Assembly (NCBI GenBank): GCA_000156115.1
Contig: DS995276.1
Coordinates: forward strand, 2,427,719 to 2,491,718
Direction of reading: 5' to 3'
DNA: 64,000 bases
Source of the DNA: Rhodobacteraceae bacterium HTCC2083
GTDB lineage: Bacteria; Pseudomonadota; Alphaproteobacteria; Rhodobacterales; Rhodobacteraceae
Part shown: piece by piece, positions 28,105 to 37,020 of the stretch
Layout of the letters: each line of letters opens with the position of its first letter
How positions within the stretch are numbered: position 1 is the first letter of the stretch
The notes under the pieces: model-generated
What the model saw: only the letters and a program-made list of their open reading frames with translations
Told to the model about the DNA's origin: nothing
Database searches by the model: none
Translations under genes and position numbers: made by a program

Positions 28105-28845
28105 ATGCCTACTATTTCCTACCAGCTCTACTCTTCGCGCAACTGGGACGCGAACGAAACTTTCGCCATGCTTGCCGAGGCGGGCTACAAAGAAGTCGAG
28201 GGGGTCGGTCCCCATTACGAAGACACAGCTGCAACCAAAGCCCGCCTCGAGCGCTATGGAATGACCATGCCGACGGGTCATTTCGCCCCTGACTTCATCG
28301 AGAGCGATCCCGCTAAAGTCATCGAGATTGCGAAAGCTCTTGGAATTACTTGCGTTATCGCGCCTTTCATTCCACCTGCCGAGCGCCCAACAACAATGTC
28401 CGGTTGGACGGCCTTCACGACGCGACTGGCTAAAATGAGTGAACCGATTATCGCGGCAGGTTTGGAATTTGCCTGGCACAACCACGATTTTGAATTCGTT
28501 CCGGTCGACGGACAGTTCCCGCTTGATCTGATCGTTGCGGCCTCTCCTGACATCAAATTCGAGCTTGATCTGGCGTGGGTCCATGTAGCTGGGCAGGATC
28601 CAGTGGAATGGCTGCAGAAATACAAGGGCCGTATCGTTGCCGCCCATGTAAAGGACGTCGCCCCTAATGGGGATTGCGCCGACGAAGGCGGCTGGGCTGA
28701 CGTGGGCCATGGCGTCATGGATTGGAAAACAATCAAACCCGCCATGGATGCCGCAGGTGTGACCCGCTACGTCGTCGAACATGACAATCCCAACGACCAC
28801 GTCCGCATGGCATCACGCTCGCTGGCAAGTGTTCAAGCATTCTAA
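28105..28845 (+). CDS. Sugar phosphate isomerase/epimerase (xylose isomerase-like TIM barrel)
   Basis: A 246-residue AP-endonuclease-2-type TIM-barrel protein. Metal-ligand-like motifs are FAWHNHDFEF, FELDLAWVHVAGQDP and VVEHDNP. The site AAGGA precedes the start. Such proteins isomerise or epimerise keto sugars or dehydrate inosose-type intermediates. With the following oxidoreductase it probably processes the imported sugar by an oxidation-isomerisation route. It is a different subfamily from the truncated isomerase at 21929. Confidence 0.85.
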   Translation: MPTISYQLYSSRNWDANETFAMLAEAGYKEVEGVGPHYEDTAATKARLERYGMTMPTGHFAPDFIESDPAKVIEIAKALGITCVIAPFIPPAERPTTMSGWTAFTTRLAKMSEPIIAAGLEFAWHNHDFEFVPVDGQFPLDLIVAASPDIKFELDLAWVHVAGQDPVEWLQKYKGRIVAAHVKDVAPNGDCADEGGWADVGHGVMDWKTIKPAMDAAGVTRYVVEHDNPNDHVRMASRSLASVQAF

Positions 28846-28857
28846 GGAACACACGAT

Positions 28858-29991
28858 ATGATAGATTTCGGTGTAGGCATCATTGGGTGCGGCAATATTT
28901 CGGCCTCCTACCTCAAACTGGCTCCTCTTTTTAGAGGGATCGACGTGCGCGCTGTTGCTGACCTTAACATGGAAACAGCACAGGCCCGTGCCGATGAGTT
29001 TTCGGTGCGCACAGAGACTATTGCAGGCCTGCTGGCCGCTGATGACATCGACATCATCATCAATCTGACCATTCCGGCAGCACATTTTGGTGTCACCAAG
29101 CAGATCCTTGAAGCGGGCAAGCACGCCTATTCCGAAAAGCCCTATGTATTGACCTTGGAGGAGGGTGAGGCCTTGCGCGCCCTGGCAAACGAAAAAGGGC
29201 TGCGCGTCGGGTCTGCGCCGGACACATTTCTGGGCGGCGCGCACCAGCTTGCCCGCGCTGCGATCGATGAGAACATGGTCGGCGACATTATCGGTGGCAC
29301 ATGTCACGTGATGTCGCGCGGGATGGAGGCTTGGCACCCTAATCCAGACTTTTTCTTCCAGCCCGGCGGTGGCCCCGTCCTTGACCTCGGACCATATTAC
29401 GTCACCAATCTTGTGCAGCTCATCGGGCCGGTCAAATCTGTCTCGGCTATGGCGTCCGCTAGCTTCATGACACGCACCATTGGCATTGGGCCAAGAGAGG
29501 GCGAGACGGTTCCAGTGGAGACCCCCACCAATATTCATGCTCTTCTGGAATTCCATAACGGCGCGTTGATAACACTCGGCGCTAGCTGGGATGTTTGTGC
29601 GCATCGTCATGAGAATATGGAGCTCTATGGTAGCGGTGGCTCGCTTTACCTACCTGACCCGAATTTCTTTGGAGGTGAGGTTCTCCAAGCCAAACAGGTC
29701 GATGACCCCACCGAAATCACGCCCCGCAATCATCCGTTTTCAATCTCCAACGCCAAGGACGGGCAAGGCAATGACCGTGCCAATTACCGCTGCGCGGGCC
29801 TTGCGGATATGGCGGCAGGTATTGCAGCAGATAGGCCGCATCGGTGTAGCCTTGAACTGGCGACCCATGTCGTTGAGGTGATGACCGCGATTCTGCAGTC
29901 AGCCGAAAGTCGGCAATGGGTCGATACGGTCACGACCTGCGACCGTCCGGAGCCACTAACCCCAGATCAAGCCCGCGCCCTATTTGCCTGA
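28858..29991 (+). CDS. Gfo/Idh/MocA-family NAD(P)-dependent oxidoreductase
   Basis: A 377-residue dehydrogenase. The N-terminal Rossmann motif is GIIGCGNIS (residues 7-15), the conserved catalytic lysine lies in SEKPYVLTLEEG, and the C-terminal alpha/beta domain carries LDLGPYYVTNLVQLIGP. It is 12 nt downstream of the isomerase with AAGGA before it. It likely oxidises a sugar or cyclitol taken up by the transporter. Substrate unknown. Confidence 0.88.
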   Translation: MIDFGVGIIGCGNISASYLKLAPLFRGIDVRAVADLNMETAQARADEFSVRTETIAGLLAADDIDIIINLTIPAAHFGVTKQILEAGKHAYSEKPYVLTLEEGEALRALANEKGLRVGSAPDTFLGGAHQLARAAIDENMVGDIIGGTCHVMSRGMEAWHPNPDFFFQPGGGPVLDLGPYYVTNLVQLIGPVKSVSAMASASFMTRTIGIGPREGETVPVETPTNIHALLEFHNGALITLGASWDVCAHRHENMELYGSGGSLYLPDPNFFGGEVLQAKQVDDPTEITPRNHPFSISNAKDGQGNDRANYRCAGLADMAAGIAADRPHRCSLELATHVVEVMTAILQSAESRQWVDTVTTCDRPEPLTPDQARALFA

Positions 29992-30002
29992 AGTTCAGTC
30001 CA

Positions 30003-30548
30003 ATGTCAGTCTCTACCAGACCCATCCAGAGTTATGTTTTCATCGTCATGGGCGTGTCTGGCGTTGGCAAGACCACGATTGCACGCAGTCTCGCGGTGCG
30101 TCTTGGTGCACAATTCATCGAAGCTGACGACTACCATTCCAGCGAGAACCGAAAGGCAATGGAAAAGGGTATCCCGCTTAACGACAAGATGCGTTTGCCA
30201 TGGCTTTTGTCGCTGTGCAGCGCCGCAGGTACCGCCCGAGAAACCGGAAACGTCGTTATGGCCTGTTCTGCGCTGAAACGGCAATATCGGGATCTATTTC
30301 GCATCCATATCGGACAGGTGCAGTTCGTCTACCTTCATGCCAGCCGCGAGGCCATCGCGTGACGCATGGCAGAAAGATCAGGGCATTTTGTGCCACTGTC
30401 CTTGTTGGACACCCAAATCGCGGCTCTGGAACCGCCAACATCTGACGAAGGCATGATCGCGCTCGATGTCACTGCCCCGAAATCAGCGATCGAGCGTGAA
30501 CTCGAGGAATCCGCTAGAAGGATCCTCTGCCAATACCCATTTTGGTGA
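30003..30548 (+). pseudogene. gntK: Gluconokinase interrupted by one in-frame TGA
   Basis: The frame from ATG 30003 carries the GntK P-loop GVSGVGKTTIA, then FIEADDYHSSENRKAMEKG and MACSALKRQYRDLFR. Codon 120 is TGA (30360-30362), in VYLHASREAIA-stop-RMAERSGHF. The same frame then continues without shift to 30548 with LLDTQIAALEPP, the normal C-terminus. In intact proteins this position is usually Glu (AERM), so one G-to-T change of GAA/GAG explains it. Without the last third the kinase should be inactive. Confidence 0.88.
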
Positions 30549-30780
30549 ATCCCTCAAAGACGAAACATTTTTGCGATGCTCAATCTGAATGGAATCCGAC
30601 GTTGCACAAAGCAAACTCGATGGGCAGCAAGATCGCGATGCCCAATTTCGCAGTTTCAGTTCTTATGAAAACTGTTTGAATGACCGGAATCACTGCCGCG
30701 CAGCAGCACCGGATTTTGACCACCCGAAGCATTCTCGCGCTGCGAGCGCACGCAGCGCGAATTTGGCACTTCCGGTGTGG

Positions 30781-32333
30781 GCTGATTGTGTTGAAAAACT
30801 CGTTGGTTTCAGCCTTTCGAAGAGGGTTATCGCATTGATTTTACTTGGACGTCTGTATGTCGACCACGATGTTAGCCTGTGGCGGGCACCAACGGCTTGA
30901 GTTTTGCGAGTTTCCGAAGGTTTTGGGCGATTGCTGCGAGGGTAAATTCATCTTGGACGCCGTATGGGCCGCGCAATCGGAGCCTGGCCAAGCCAAGGAT
31001 GCGTTTGAGGTGGGCGAAGAGCATCTCGACTTTCTTTCGGCGGTTCTGTGCGGTTTGATTGAAGTCTGATGCTGTACATTGACGGGCAAATTCTCGGACG
31101 ATCTCATATTTCTCGCGGTGGATCGCGCGCGCTTCTGTTTTTGGGCAGCATTTGGCTTTTAATGGGCAATCGGTGCAATCAGATTTAAGGGCCCGGTATT
31201 TGCGCGCTTTCCATTCTGGAGCGTTCCGGGCGGGATCGGAATAGGTGCGCCTCGTATGCTTCATCTCTTTGCCGCCAGGACAGATGTAGCGGTCGTTCTC
31301 ATCATCCCAAGTGAAGTCTGATCTGGAGTAGTTCCATCAGTACGCTCGCCCTTATCAAAGACGGGAATGAAGGGCAGGATCTTACGTTTTGTGGTCAGCC
31401 AAACAAGGTTGTCAGAAGACCCATAGGCCGTATCTGCGGCGATCCAATCCGGCTTCAAGCCAAAGCACTCTTCGGTTCGGTCGATCATCTTGCGCATGGC
31501 ACCAACCTCGGCGGTTCTGTTCGAGCGGCTGGCATCCACATCAACGATGATACTGTGATCTGTATCGATCAGATAGTTGGTAGAATAGGCAAAGAAAGCG
31601 GGACCTTTGCGTGCGGCTGTCCATTGGCTGGCCGGATCGGCATGAGCAGTGAACTTGGGCTTGGTTGTCGTAGCCGCACCAAAGGCCTCGTCGTCCAAGG
31701 TGTCGAGATATTCCCGTACAGCACGTGATGCATCATCGGGGTCGGTCATACGGGCTGCCCAATCATCAGGGTTGCTGGAGTTCTGTTTCTGGACATCAGC
31801 GCTTATCAAACTGGCATCCACGGCAAATCCCTGACCGCCCACGAGCCCTTCCTCCATGCAACGCGCGACGGTCGTCTCAAATACGTGGCGCAGAAGATCA
31901 CTCTCGCGGAAGCGACCGTGACGGTTCTTGGAAAAGCTGGAGTGATCAGGAATCCGGTCCGTCAGATCAAGGCGACAAAACCATCGATATGCCAGGTTCA
32001 GATGCACCTCCTCGCACAGGCGGCGTTCGGACCTGATGCCAGAGCAATACCCAACGAGCAGCATCCGGATCAGTAACTCAGGATCAATTGAAGGACGGCC
32101 TGTATGGCTATAGAAATCCGAAAGATGCGCGCGGATGCCGCTCAAATCCACAAACCGATCAATCGACCGCAGCAGGTGATCTTGTGGAACGTGATCCTCC
32201 AGAGAGAACTCATAGAACAGCGCCGCTTGCGCCTCCTGCTTTGGTCCCATCATCGCCAAATCCCCCAATCAATAAAGGAATTGAATCAGCGATTGACCAT
32301 TCGATCAAGCAAGAGTTTTTCAACACAATCGGC
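30781..32333 (-). mobile_element. IS1182-type insertion sequence with broken transposase
   Basis: About 1553 bp. The left end GCTGATTGTGTTGAAAAACTC (30781) is matched on the opposite strand at the right end by GCCGATTGTGTTGAAAAACTC (ending 32333), a ~21-bp inverted repeat with one mismatch. It carries one transposase gene on the minus strand with a frameshift. I see no flanking target duplication. The 232 bp to its left (30549-30780) hold no gene. Confidence 0.85.
30872..32253 (-). pseudogene. IS1182-type transposase, frameshifted by a 1-bp deletion
   Basis: From ATG 32253 the frame encodes the N-terminal DUF772 domain (SIDRFVDLSGIRAHLSDFYS, RMLLVGYCSGIRSERRLCEE) and the DDE core (GFAVDASLISADV, WIAADTAYGSSDN). 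At about 31331, after GERTDGT, one base is missing: restoring it gives YSRSDFTWDDENDRYICPGG and joins to the second frame (from 31264) with CPLKAKCCPKTEARAI and RRKKVEMLFAHLKRILGL. The catalytic domain is thus split; the element can move only with help in trans, if at all. Confidence 0.88.
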
Positions 32334-32594
32334 TATTTGCAGACTTTCGCTGCGATTGCATACGAAATCAGCGCCAAATAGGAAGGCGAGAGGCAGCAAT
32401 GCGGACTTTCCAGACCTTTGCCTGGATCAGGCCAATTGGTGCTTCTGGTTCGTTGTTGACACTCGTTGGTATCTCTGTGGGCAGCCAGTTAGGGTCTCTA
32501 GAGAGTCGAATACCTTGCATCGTACGCCACACCACAAGACCGTAAACAGACAGCGCTTGCGGTCAGAACGGTTATTACGATGGAACCAAGGCAC

Positions 32595-32630
32595 AACTAT
32601 CAAACTGGACCAATCAAACGGGGCTGATCA
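32595..32630 (+). mobile_element. Orphan right end of an IS3-family element
   Basis: AACTATCAAACTGGACCAAT with CAAACGGGGCTGATCA after it closely matches the right end of the complete IS3 element at 21911-21945 (AACTTTCAAATTGGACCACT and CAAGTGGGGCTGCTCA). No transposase remains beside it. It supplies the stop codon and last codons of the large Hint gene, so it marks a deletion or transposition scar. Confidence 0.75.
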
Positions 32631-35362
32631 CTCCGGCTGATCCCACCTTTCTTGTCATTCTTTGTCAGCCGCTTACAATCACGTAGCTGCTTTTCGAGCT
32701 TGATCCGGCGTTTTGCCTTACCTGCTCCGAGAAGCTCGCGAGCAGGTGGGCCGTTCAGAGCCACGTCATAGCCCTCAATTAAACCAAACATGCTGTGCAA
32801 ACACATGCGCTCCGAGGCATCAAGTGCATTGAGAACCATTTTACTGATCAAAAGCGACTCCGCTTGGGCGCCGTTGGCTTCAACGACTTCATGACAATCC
32901 AAAGCAAAGTGCCACCAATCAACCTGCTTTTTGCCACGCATTTTCCGAATGCCAGGCAAGGTGATAAGACCTTTCGCGGGTACCAGCGCAGGTTCCTTGA
33001 AAACATGTTCAAGCTGGCCGGCTTCACCTACCAGGATGCGATGCTGTGAGGAAACGACAAGATCGGTGTGAGGGAGATTGATACCAAGCGCGCCGGCCTT
33101 AATCAAAATCGGATAGCTATTCTCACCGTCAATGGCTTGCTCGTCGGTGTGAACCCACCGAATTTCCTGAAAACCGTGGTCTACAGTTGCCACAAAATCT
33201 CCGGGTTTCAGAGTCTCCACCTGTCTGGCTCCGAAGGGTGTCTTGATGAGTGTGCCGGGGGCAAAGCAAACTGTGGAAAACTTAATTGTCTCGAAATTCT
33301 GGAATGAGATATCCCCAACCGTGCCGCTTTCATCACCAGATGTGATCTGAAACGTGCCAAAAGGGTGTACCGTCCCAGTTCCCGGATCAAAACTGGAGGA
33401 CAGAATATCGCTCAGTGTTGGTTCGCCAGGGCCACCAAAGCTGATTGGCCCCGTTGACCCAAAATTCGGTGTGAAGAAGCCAACTGAATTGTCATCTAGC
33501 CCAGAAACCTGCCAATAATCGACAATCCCTTCGACGACGATCGTGTCAGCTTCAGCACTGTCCTCACCCGCGACGATCTCCTCAATGTCGGTGAGCGTAT
33601 CGGTGGAGCCGTCAACGGTTTTTGTGACAGTGCCCGATCCACTTTGTGGCCCAGTCCCATCGATAGAAACTCCGATGGTTTCGCCCGGCGCCCCACTTCC
33701 TGAGTTTGCATCATATGTGTCCTGGCCCGATCCACCGACAACAGAGTCATTACCTGTCGACATGAGAATGGTATCATCATCATTGCCACCAGAAATCGTG
33801 TCGTTTCCATCTCCGCCATCAATCGTATCGGCACCGCTCCCGCCGTCGATGTTATCGTTTTCGTCGACAATGACTGGCGTAACATTTTCGTAATACAGAA
33901 ACTTACCGTCAGATCCACCAGTCACCATATCGAGGTCACCATCGCCGTCGACATCGACCAACTGAGGGCTTTCGCCATTCAGGTCGATGTAGCCGAAGGG
34001 ATTGTCAACTGGGCCTACGAAATTCGGATTTTCTGCTGTTCCGCCATTCGTATAATGTCTGACCAGACCCGCCTCGTCAGCAAGAAGAACGTCAAGGTCG
34101 CCATCGCCATCCGAGTCACTAAACGTGACCGAGGCGTAGCTTCCTATGTCACCTAAGCCGAACGGATCAATAACCGGGGAGGCAAAAACCGGGCTCTCAG
34201 CATCGCCGGTGTTCTCGTAGAAACGGACTCGCCCATCCACGTTGCCAATAAACGCATCCAGATCGCCATCAGCATCAATATCAGCAAAGTCAATTGTGGT
34301 CTCAGAGCCGATGTCTGTAAGCCCAAAAGGGTCTGAAACTGATGCCGCGTAACTCGGAGCAGACCCAGTACCAGTGTTCTCGAAGAACACGATGCTGCCT
34401 TCGTTGGTACCGACAAAAACATCCATGTCGCCATCATCGTCGATGTCGATAAATTTCGGGCTGGAGACGGCCCCAATGTCACTCAGGCCGAAGGGGTTGG
34501 TGGTGAAGCTGGAGTAAGCCGGGGCACTCGCTGTGCCTGTATTCTCCGAGTAGAAGAGATTTCCATCGTTCCCGCCGGATAACAGATCCAGGTCGCCGTC
34601 CCCGTCGATATCGGCTAAGGTTGGCATGCTCCAGGTGCCTGCATCAAGGCCATCAAACGGATTGTCTGACCCGGTCTGATTTCCAAATGTAAACTGAACG
34701 TCAGAAGCTATACCGCCGCCAAAAAGGAGATCATCACCGGCGCCTCCGTCAATGATGTCTGCTCCGGCGCCACCATAGACGGTATCGTGTCCTTGACCCG
34801 CGGATATGGTATCATCTCCACCCAGCGCATCGATGGTGTCATCGTCGCCGTCTACACCATCAACCACGTCACCCTGTGGATCTCCGGTGTAGGCGTCGTC
34901 AATAATGTCGTCATCGGAACTGCCCGAAACTACGCCATCGCTGGCAAAGTTAACAACGACAGATGCGTCGCCGGGGTCAACGGTCATTGTGTGGTTTTGT
35001 CCGTCAGCGCCCATATACTGGATCGTGTAGATGCCCCCGCTCACCGTAAATGAGGTCGAGTCGTCGATGATAAAGCTGTCTTCTGGACCTTCGTCTTTTA
35101 TATCTACATTGAAGCTGTCGTCGAAAGCGGACAGATCAAAGTTAAAGCTGTCTGGCTCTACATCTTTTTTGCCAATTTTCGAGATTTCGACGTCTGTCCA
35201 GTCTGAAGGATCCTCACTGGCATTGGTGAAACCGTCGGTAAAGAAAACGTCCTGACTGCCTGAGATGTCAGTAGAAGCAAAGTCTTCAACCTCGATCTCA
35301 AGCGTACCTTTCTTGTCCGTTGGAAGAGAGCTGTCGATTGTGACATTGATCGTTTCAGCCAT
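32600..35362 (-). CDS. Large RTX/FG-GAP-repeat protein with C-terminal Hint domain
   Basis: A 920-residue, very acidic protein. Residues ~150-215 and ~505-545 hold RTX-type calcium nonapeptides (GGAGADIIDGGAGDD). Between them five FG-GAP/VCBS-type repeats, ~55 residues apart (about 249, 305, 360, 416 and 469), each carry a D-x-D-x-D-G-D loop (DIDGDGDLD) and ENTG. Cys699 opens a Hint domain (CFAPGTLIKTPFGARQVETL) with SSQHRILV. No N-terminal signal is visible; calcium-repeat proteins like this are usually exported by type I secretion. The last ~10 residues are encoded by an IS3 end, so the native C-terminus, and perhaps its secretion signal, has been altered. It overlaps the upstream gene by 8 bp. 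Confidence 0.88.
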   Translation of the reverse strand: MAETINVTIDSSLPTDKKGTLEIEVEDFASTDISGSQDVFFTDGFTNASEDPSDWTDVEISKIGKKDVEPDSFNFDLSAFDDSFNVDIKDEGPEDSFIIDDSTSFTVSGGIYTIQYMGADGQNHTMTVDPGDASVVVNFASDGVVSGSSDDDIIDDAYTGDPQGDVVDGVDGDDDTIDALGGDDTISAGQGHDTVYGGAGADIIDGGAGDDLLFGGGIASDVQFTFGNQTGSDNPFDGLDAGTWSMPTLADIDGDGDLDLLSGGNDGNLFYSENTGTASAPAYSSFTTNPFGLSDIGAVSSPKFIDIDDDGDMDVFVGTNEGSIVFFENTGTGSAPSYAASVSDPFGLTDIGSETTIDFADIDADGDLDAFIGNVDGRVRFYENTGDAESPVFASPVIDPFGLGDIGSYASVTFSDSDGDGDLDVLLADEAGLVRHYTNGGTAENPNFVGPVDNPFGYIDLNGESPQLVDVDGDGDLDMVTGGSDGKFLYYENVTPVIVDENDNIDGGSGADTIDGGDGNDTISGGNDDDTILMSTGNDSVVGGSGQDTYDANSGSGAPGETIGVSIDGTGPQSGSGTVTKTVDGSTDTLTDIEEIVAGEDSAEADTIVVEGIVDYWQVSGLDDNSVGFFTPNFGSTGPISFGGPGEPTLSDILSSSFDPGTGTVHPFGTFQITSGDESGTVGDISFQNFETIKFSTVCFAPGTLIKTPFGARQVETLKPGDFVATVDHGFQEIRWVHTDEQAIDGENSYPILIKAGALGINLPHTDLVVSSQHRILVGEAGQLEHVFKEPALVPAKGLITLPGIRKMRGKKQVDWWHFALDCHEVVEANGAQAESLLISKMVLNALDASERMCLHSMFGLIEGYDVALNGPPARELLGAGKAKRRIKLEKQLRDCKRLTKNDKKGGISRSDQPRLIGPV

Positions 35363-36818
35363 GGTTATGTTCCGGCGTCACCATCCCCAGCGGTACATTT
35401 GCGATCTTGTCGTTCTGGACGTAGGACGCTTGGCGAAAGTCGGCTCCTTTACCTGCAAGACAAAGAACGCCATCCGGATTGTGCGTCTCAATCCTTTTGA
35501 GCATGTCGCGGGCTGCGCGGCACTGGTATTTGTTGCAGGTGTCTGACCGCATTTGGCGGGGCAGGGCGCATCCATCAGGCCCGTGATACAAACAAGACCC
35601 CTGTACGTGTTGCTCAGGCAAATACGAGATGTAATTGAGCGCAACCTTTTCTGTCGCCTGTTCGTTGATGTAAAGAGCCGCGCGTTTTGCAGTCTTCGCA
35701 TCAATAAAGGCTTTGCGACCCAGAGCAAGGGTGCAGCAGTTGCCCTGACAGCCCCTGCATAACGCCTCAAACTCGACCGGTGGCGTGCCTTCGTGTCCGG
35801 TTGGCTGGGCCTCTTCCGCGGACACACTGTCGAGTTCCAGTTGCATTAGGTGATCAAACAGGGCCCGAGTTTTTTCGGGGTCGGGTTTTTGAAGTTGCTT
35901 GAGCAAGAAGGGGGTATGGCCAACAACCTGAGCCGGGGTGTCCGACTTTTCGTTGTAGGTCCGCAACGCGGTCAATGCCGGGGCTTCGGTGGTTCCGGAG
36001 CTAATGGCGAAAGCTGCCCCAACGGCAGCGACCTGCAAAAAGGTCTGGTATTGTTCGCTGTCAGCCCCCGTGGCCGTGCAAAACCCATCGGCCAGTTGCG
36101 CGATGCAGCGGTTGGTTTCCGATGGGAACAGGCGAACAAGGGCCCTTGCTGTCAGAAGCAAGTCCCACCCCATAGGCTTGAATTGGCTGTTTTTGAAATC
36201 AACGCCGAACAGTTTCCCGTCTCGCGCTACCATGAGGTTTGAAAGGGCCCCGTCATTTTTTGAAAGAACAACCCTTTCGTAAGTAAAGGCGCGCAAAAAA
36301 TCAGAGTTCTGGTCCAAGCTGAAAGTGCTATAAAACTCACTGTAATGGCGTAGGTAGCGATCCCAGTTCCCTTTTACCTTCTTGAACGGAGCGGCATTGG
36401 CAAAATCACCCAGCCACTTGCCAATGGCAAAGCACGTGTAATCCAGAGACTCGCTATCGATCACGTCACGTAGGTTGTCGCCATCAATGTAAGTGATTGC
36501 TAGAAAGCCGGCCTCGTCAGAGAAAAACTTCAGATTGGGCACTTTCTCAGACCGCGCATGAGCCCGAAGCGCATCTCGTTCACGCAGGTAGCCAGCACGA
36601 GCTTTCGGGCTGTCGACGGGAAAGTGCTTCACGACACATACTTCGCCAGCATATGAAAACTTGAGTGTCGTCGCATGTGAAGAGCGCGCCATCACTGACA
36701 CGGACATATCGGTTTCGGTTAGGTCAGGCGCGAGTTGTTTTGCAATGGTTCCAGCATGCGAAATGACAAACTTCCGCTGATCTGGTCCACCGACATTGAG
36801 TTCTGCGATACTGTTCAT
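35355..36818 (-). CDS. Kinase-fold protein fused to a YkgJ-type cysteine-cluster domain
   Basis: A 487-residue protein. I start it at ATG 36818, 7 nt after GGAGATGGGC. Residues ~45-235 look like an APH/choline-kinase-like fold: Lys64 (VCVVKHF), Glu80 (RERDALR), a catalytic loop with Asp189 and Asn194 (SKNDGALSNLM) and a metal-binding Asp207 (FGVDFKNSQ). Residues ~350-455 form a YkgJ/UPF0153-like domain with Cys354, 357, 361 and 362 (CRGCQGNCC), then CLYHGPDGC and CNKYQC, suited to iron-sulfur or zinc binding. I know no characterised protein with this pairing. Its stop overlaps the start of the RTX/Hint gene by 8 bp, so both are made together. Confidence 0.8.
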   Translation of the reverse strand: MNSIAELNVGGPDQRKFVISHAGTIAKQLAPDLTETDMSVSVMARSSHATTLKFSYAGEVCVVKHFPVDSPKARAGYLRERDALRAHARSEKVPNLKFFSDEAGFLAITYIDGDNLRDVIDSESLDYTCFAIGKWLGDFANAAPFKKVKGNWDRYLRHYSEFYSTFSLDQNSDFLRAFTYERVVLSKNDGALSNLMVARDGKLFGVDFKNSQFKPMGWDLLLTARALVRLFPSETNRCIAQLADGFCTATGADSEQYQTFLQVAAVGAAFAISSGTTEAPALTALRTYNEKSDTPAQVVGHTPFLLKQLQKPDPEKTRALFDHLMQLELDSVSAEEAQPTGHEGTPPVEFEALCRGCQGNCCTLALGRKAFIDAKTAKRAALYINEQATEKVALNYISYLPEQHVQGSCLYHGPDGCALPRQMRSDTCNKYQCRAARDMLKRIETHNPDGVLCLAGKGADFRQASYVQNDKIANVPLGMVTPEHNHG

Positions 36819-37020
36819 TGCCCATCTCCAATAGTCACAGCTTAAAAAAATAGACACTCACGACTGAGACATTCAATAAGCTTGCGCGTCTCATTTGGTT
36901 GAAGCGGGGCGACAATGGGGCAATTTGAGGGCTATTGTTCACAAGCTGAGAGCAGAAGTTGACACGCATGTAGTGCATTGTTTGCAAACACCATTCGAAT
37001 GGCCGCTTTCCTCCCATTCG

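Noticed and set aside
30357-30365. TGA in gluconokinase as a selenocysteine codon
   Set aside because: The position is not a catalytic Cys site in the family, normal residue is Glu, and no SECIS-like hairpin follows.
31320-31340. Programmed frameshift in the IS1182-type transposase
   Set aside because: No slippery heptamer is present and IS1182 elements normally use one continuous frame; a 1-bp deletion explains it.
34200-34700. Repeat periodicity as a possible CRISPR or tandem satellite
   Set aside because: The ~165-bp periodicity is protein-coding: it corresponds to the ~55-residue FG-GAP-like repeats.
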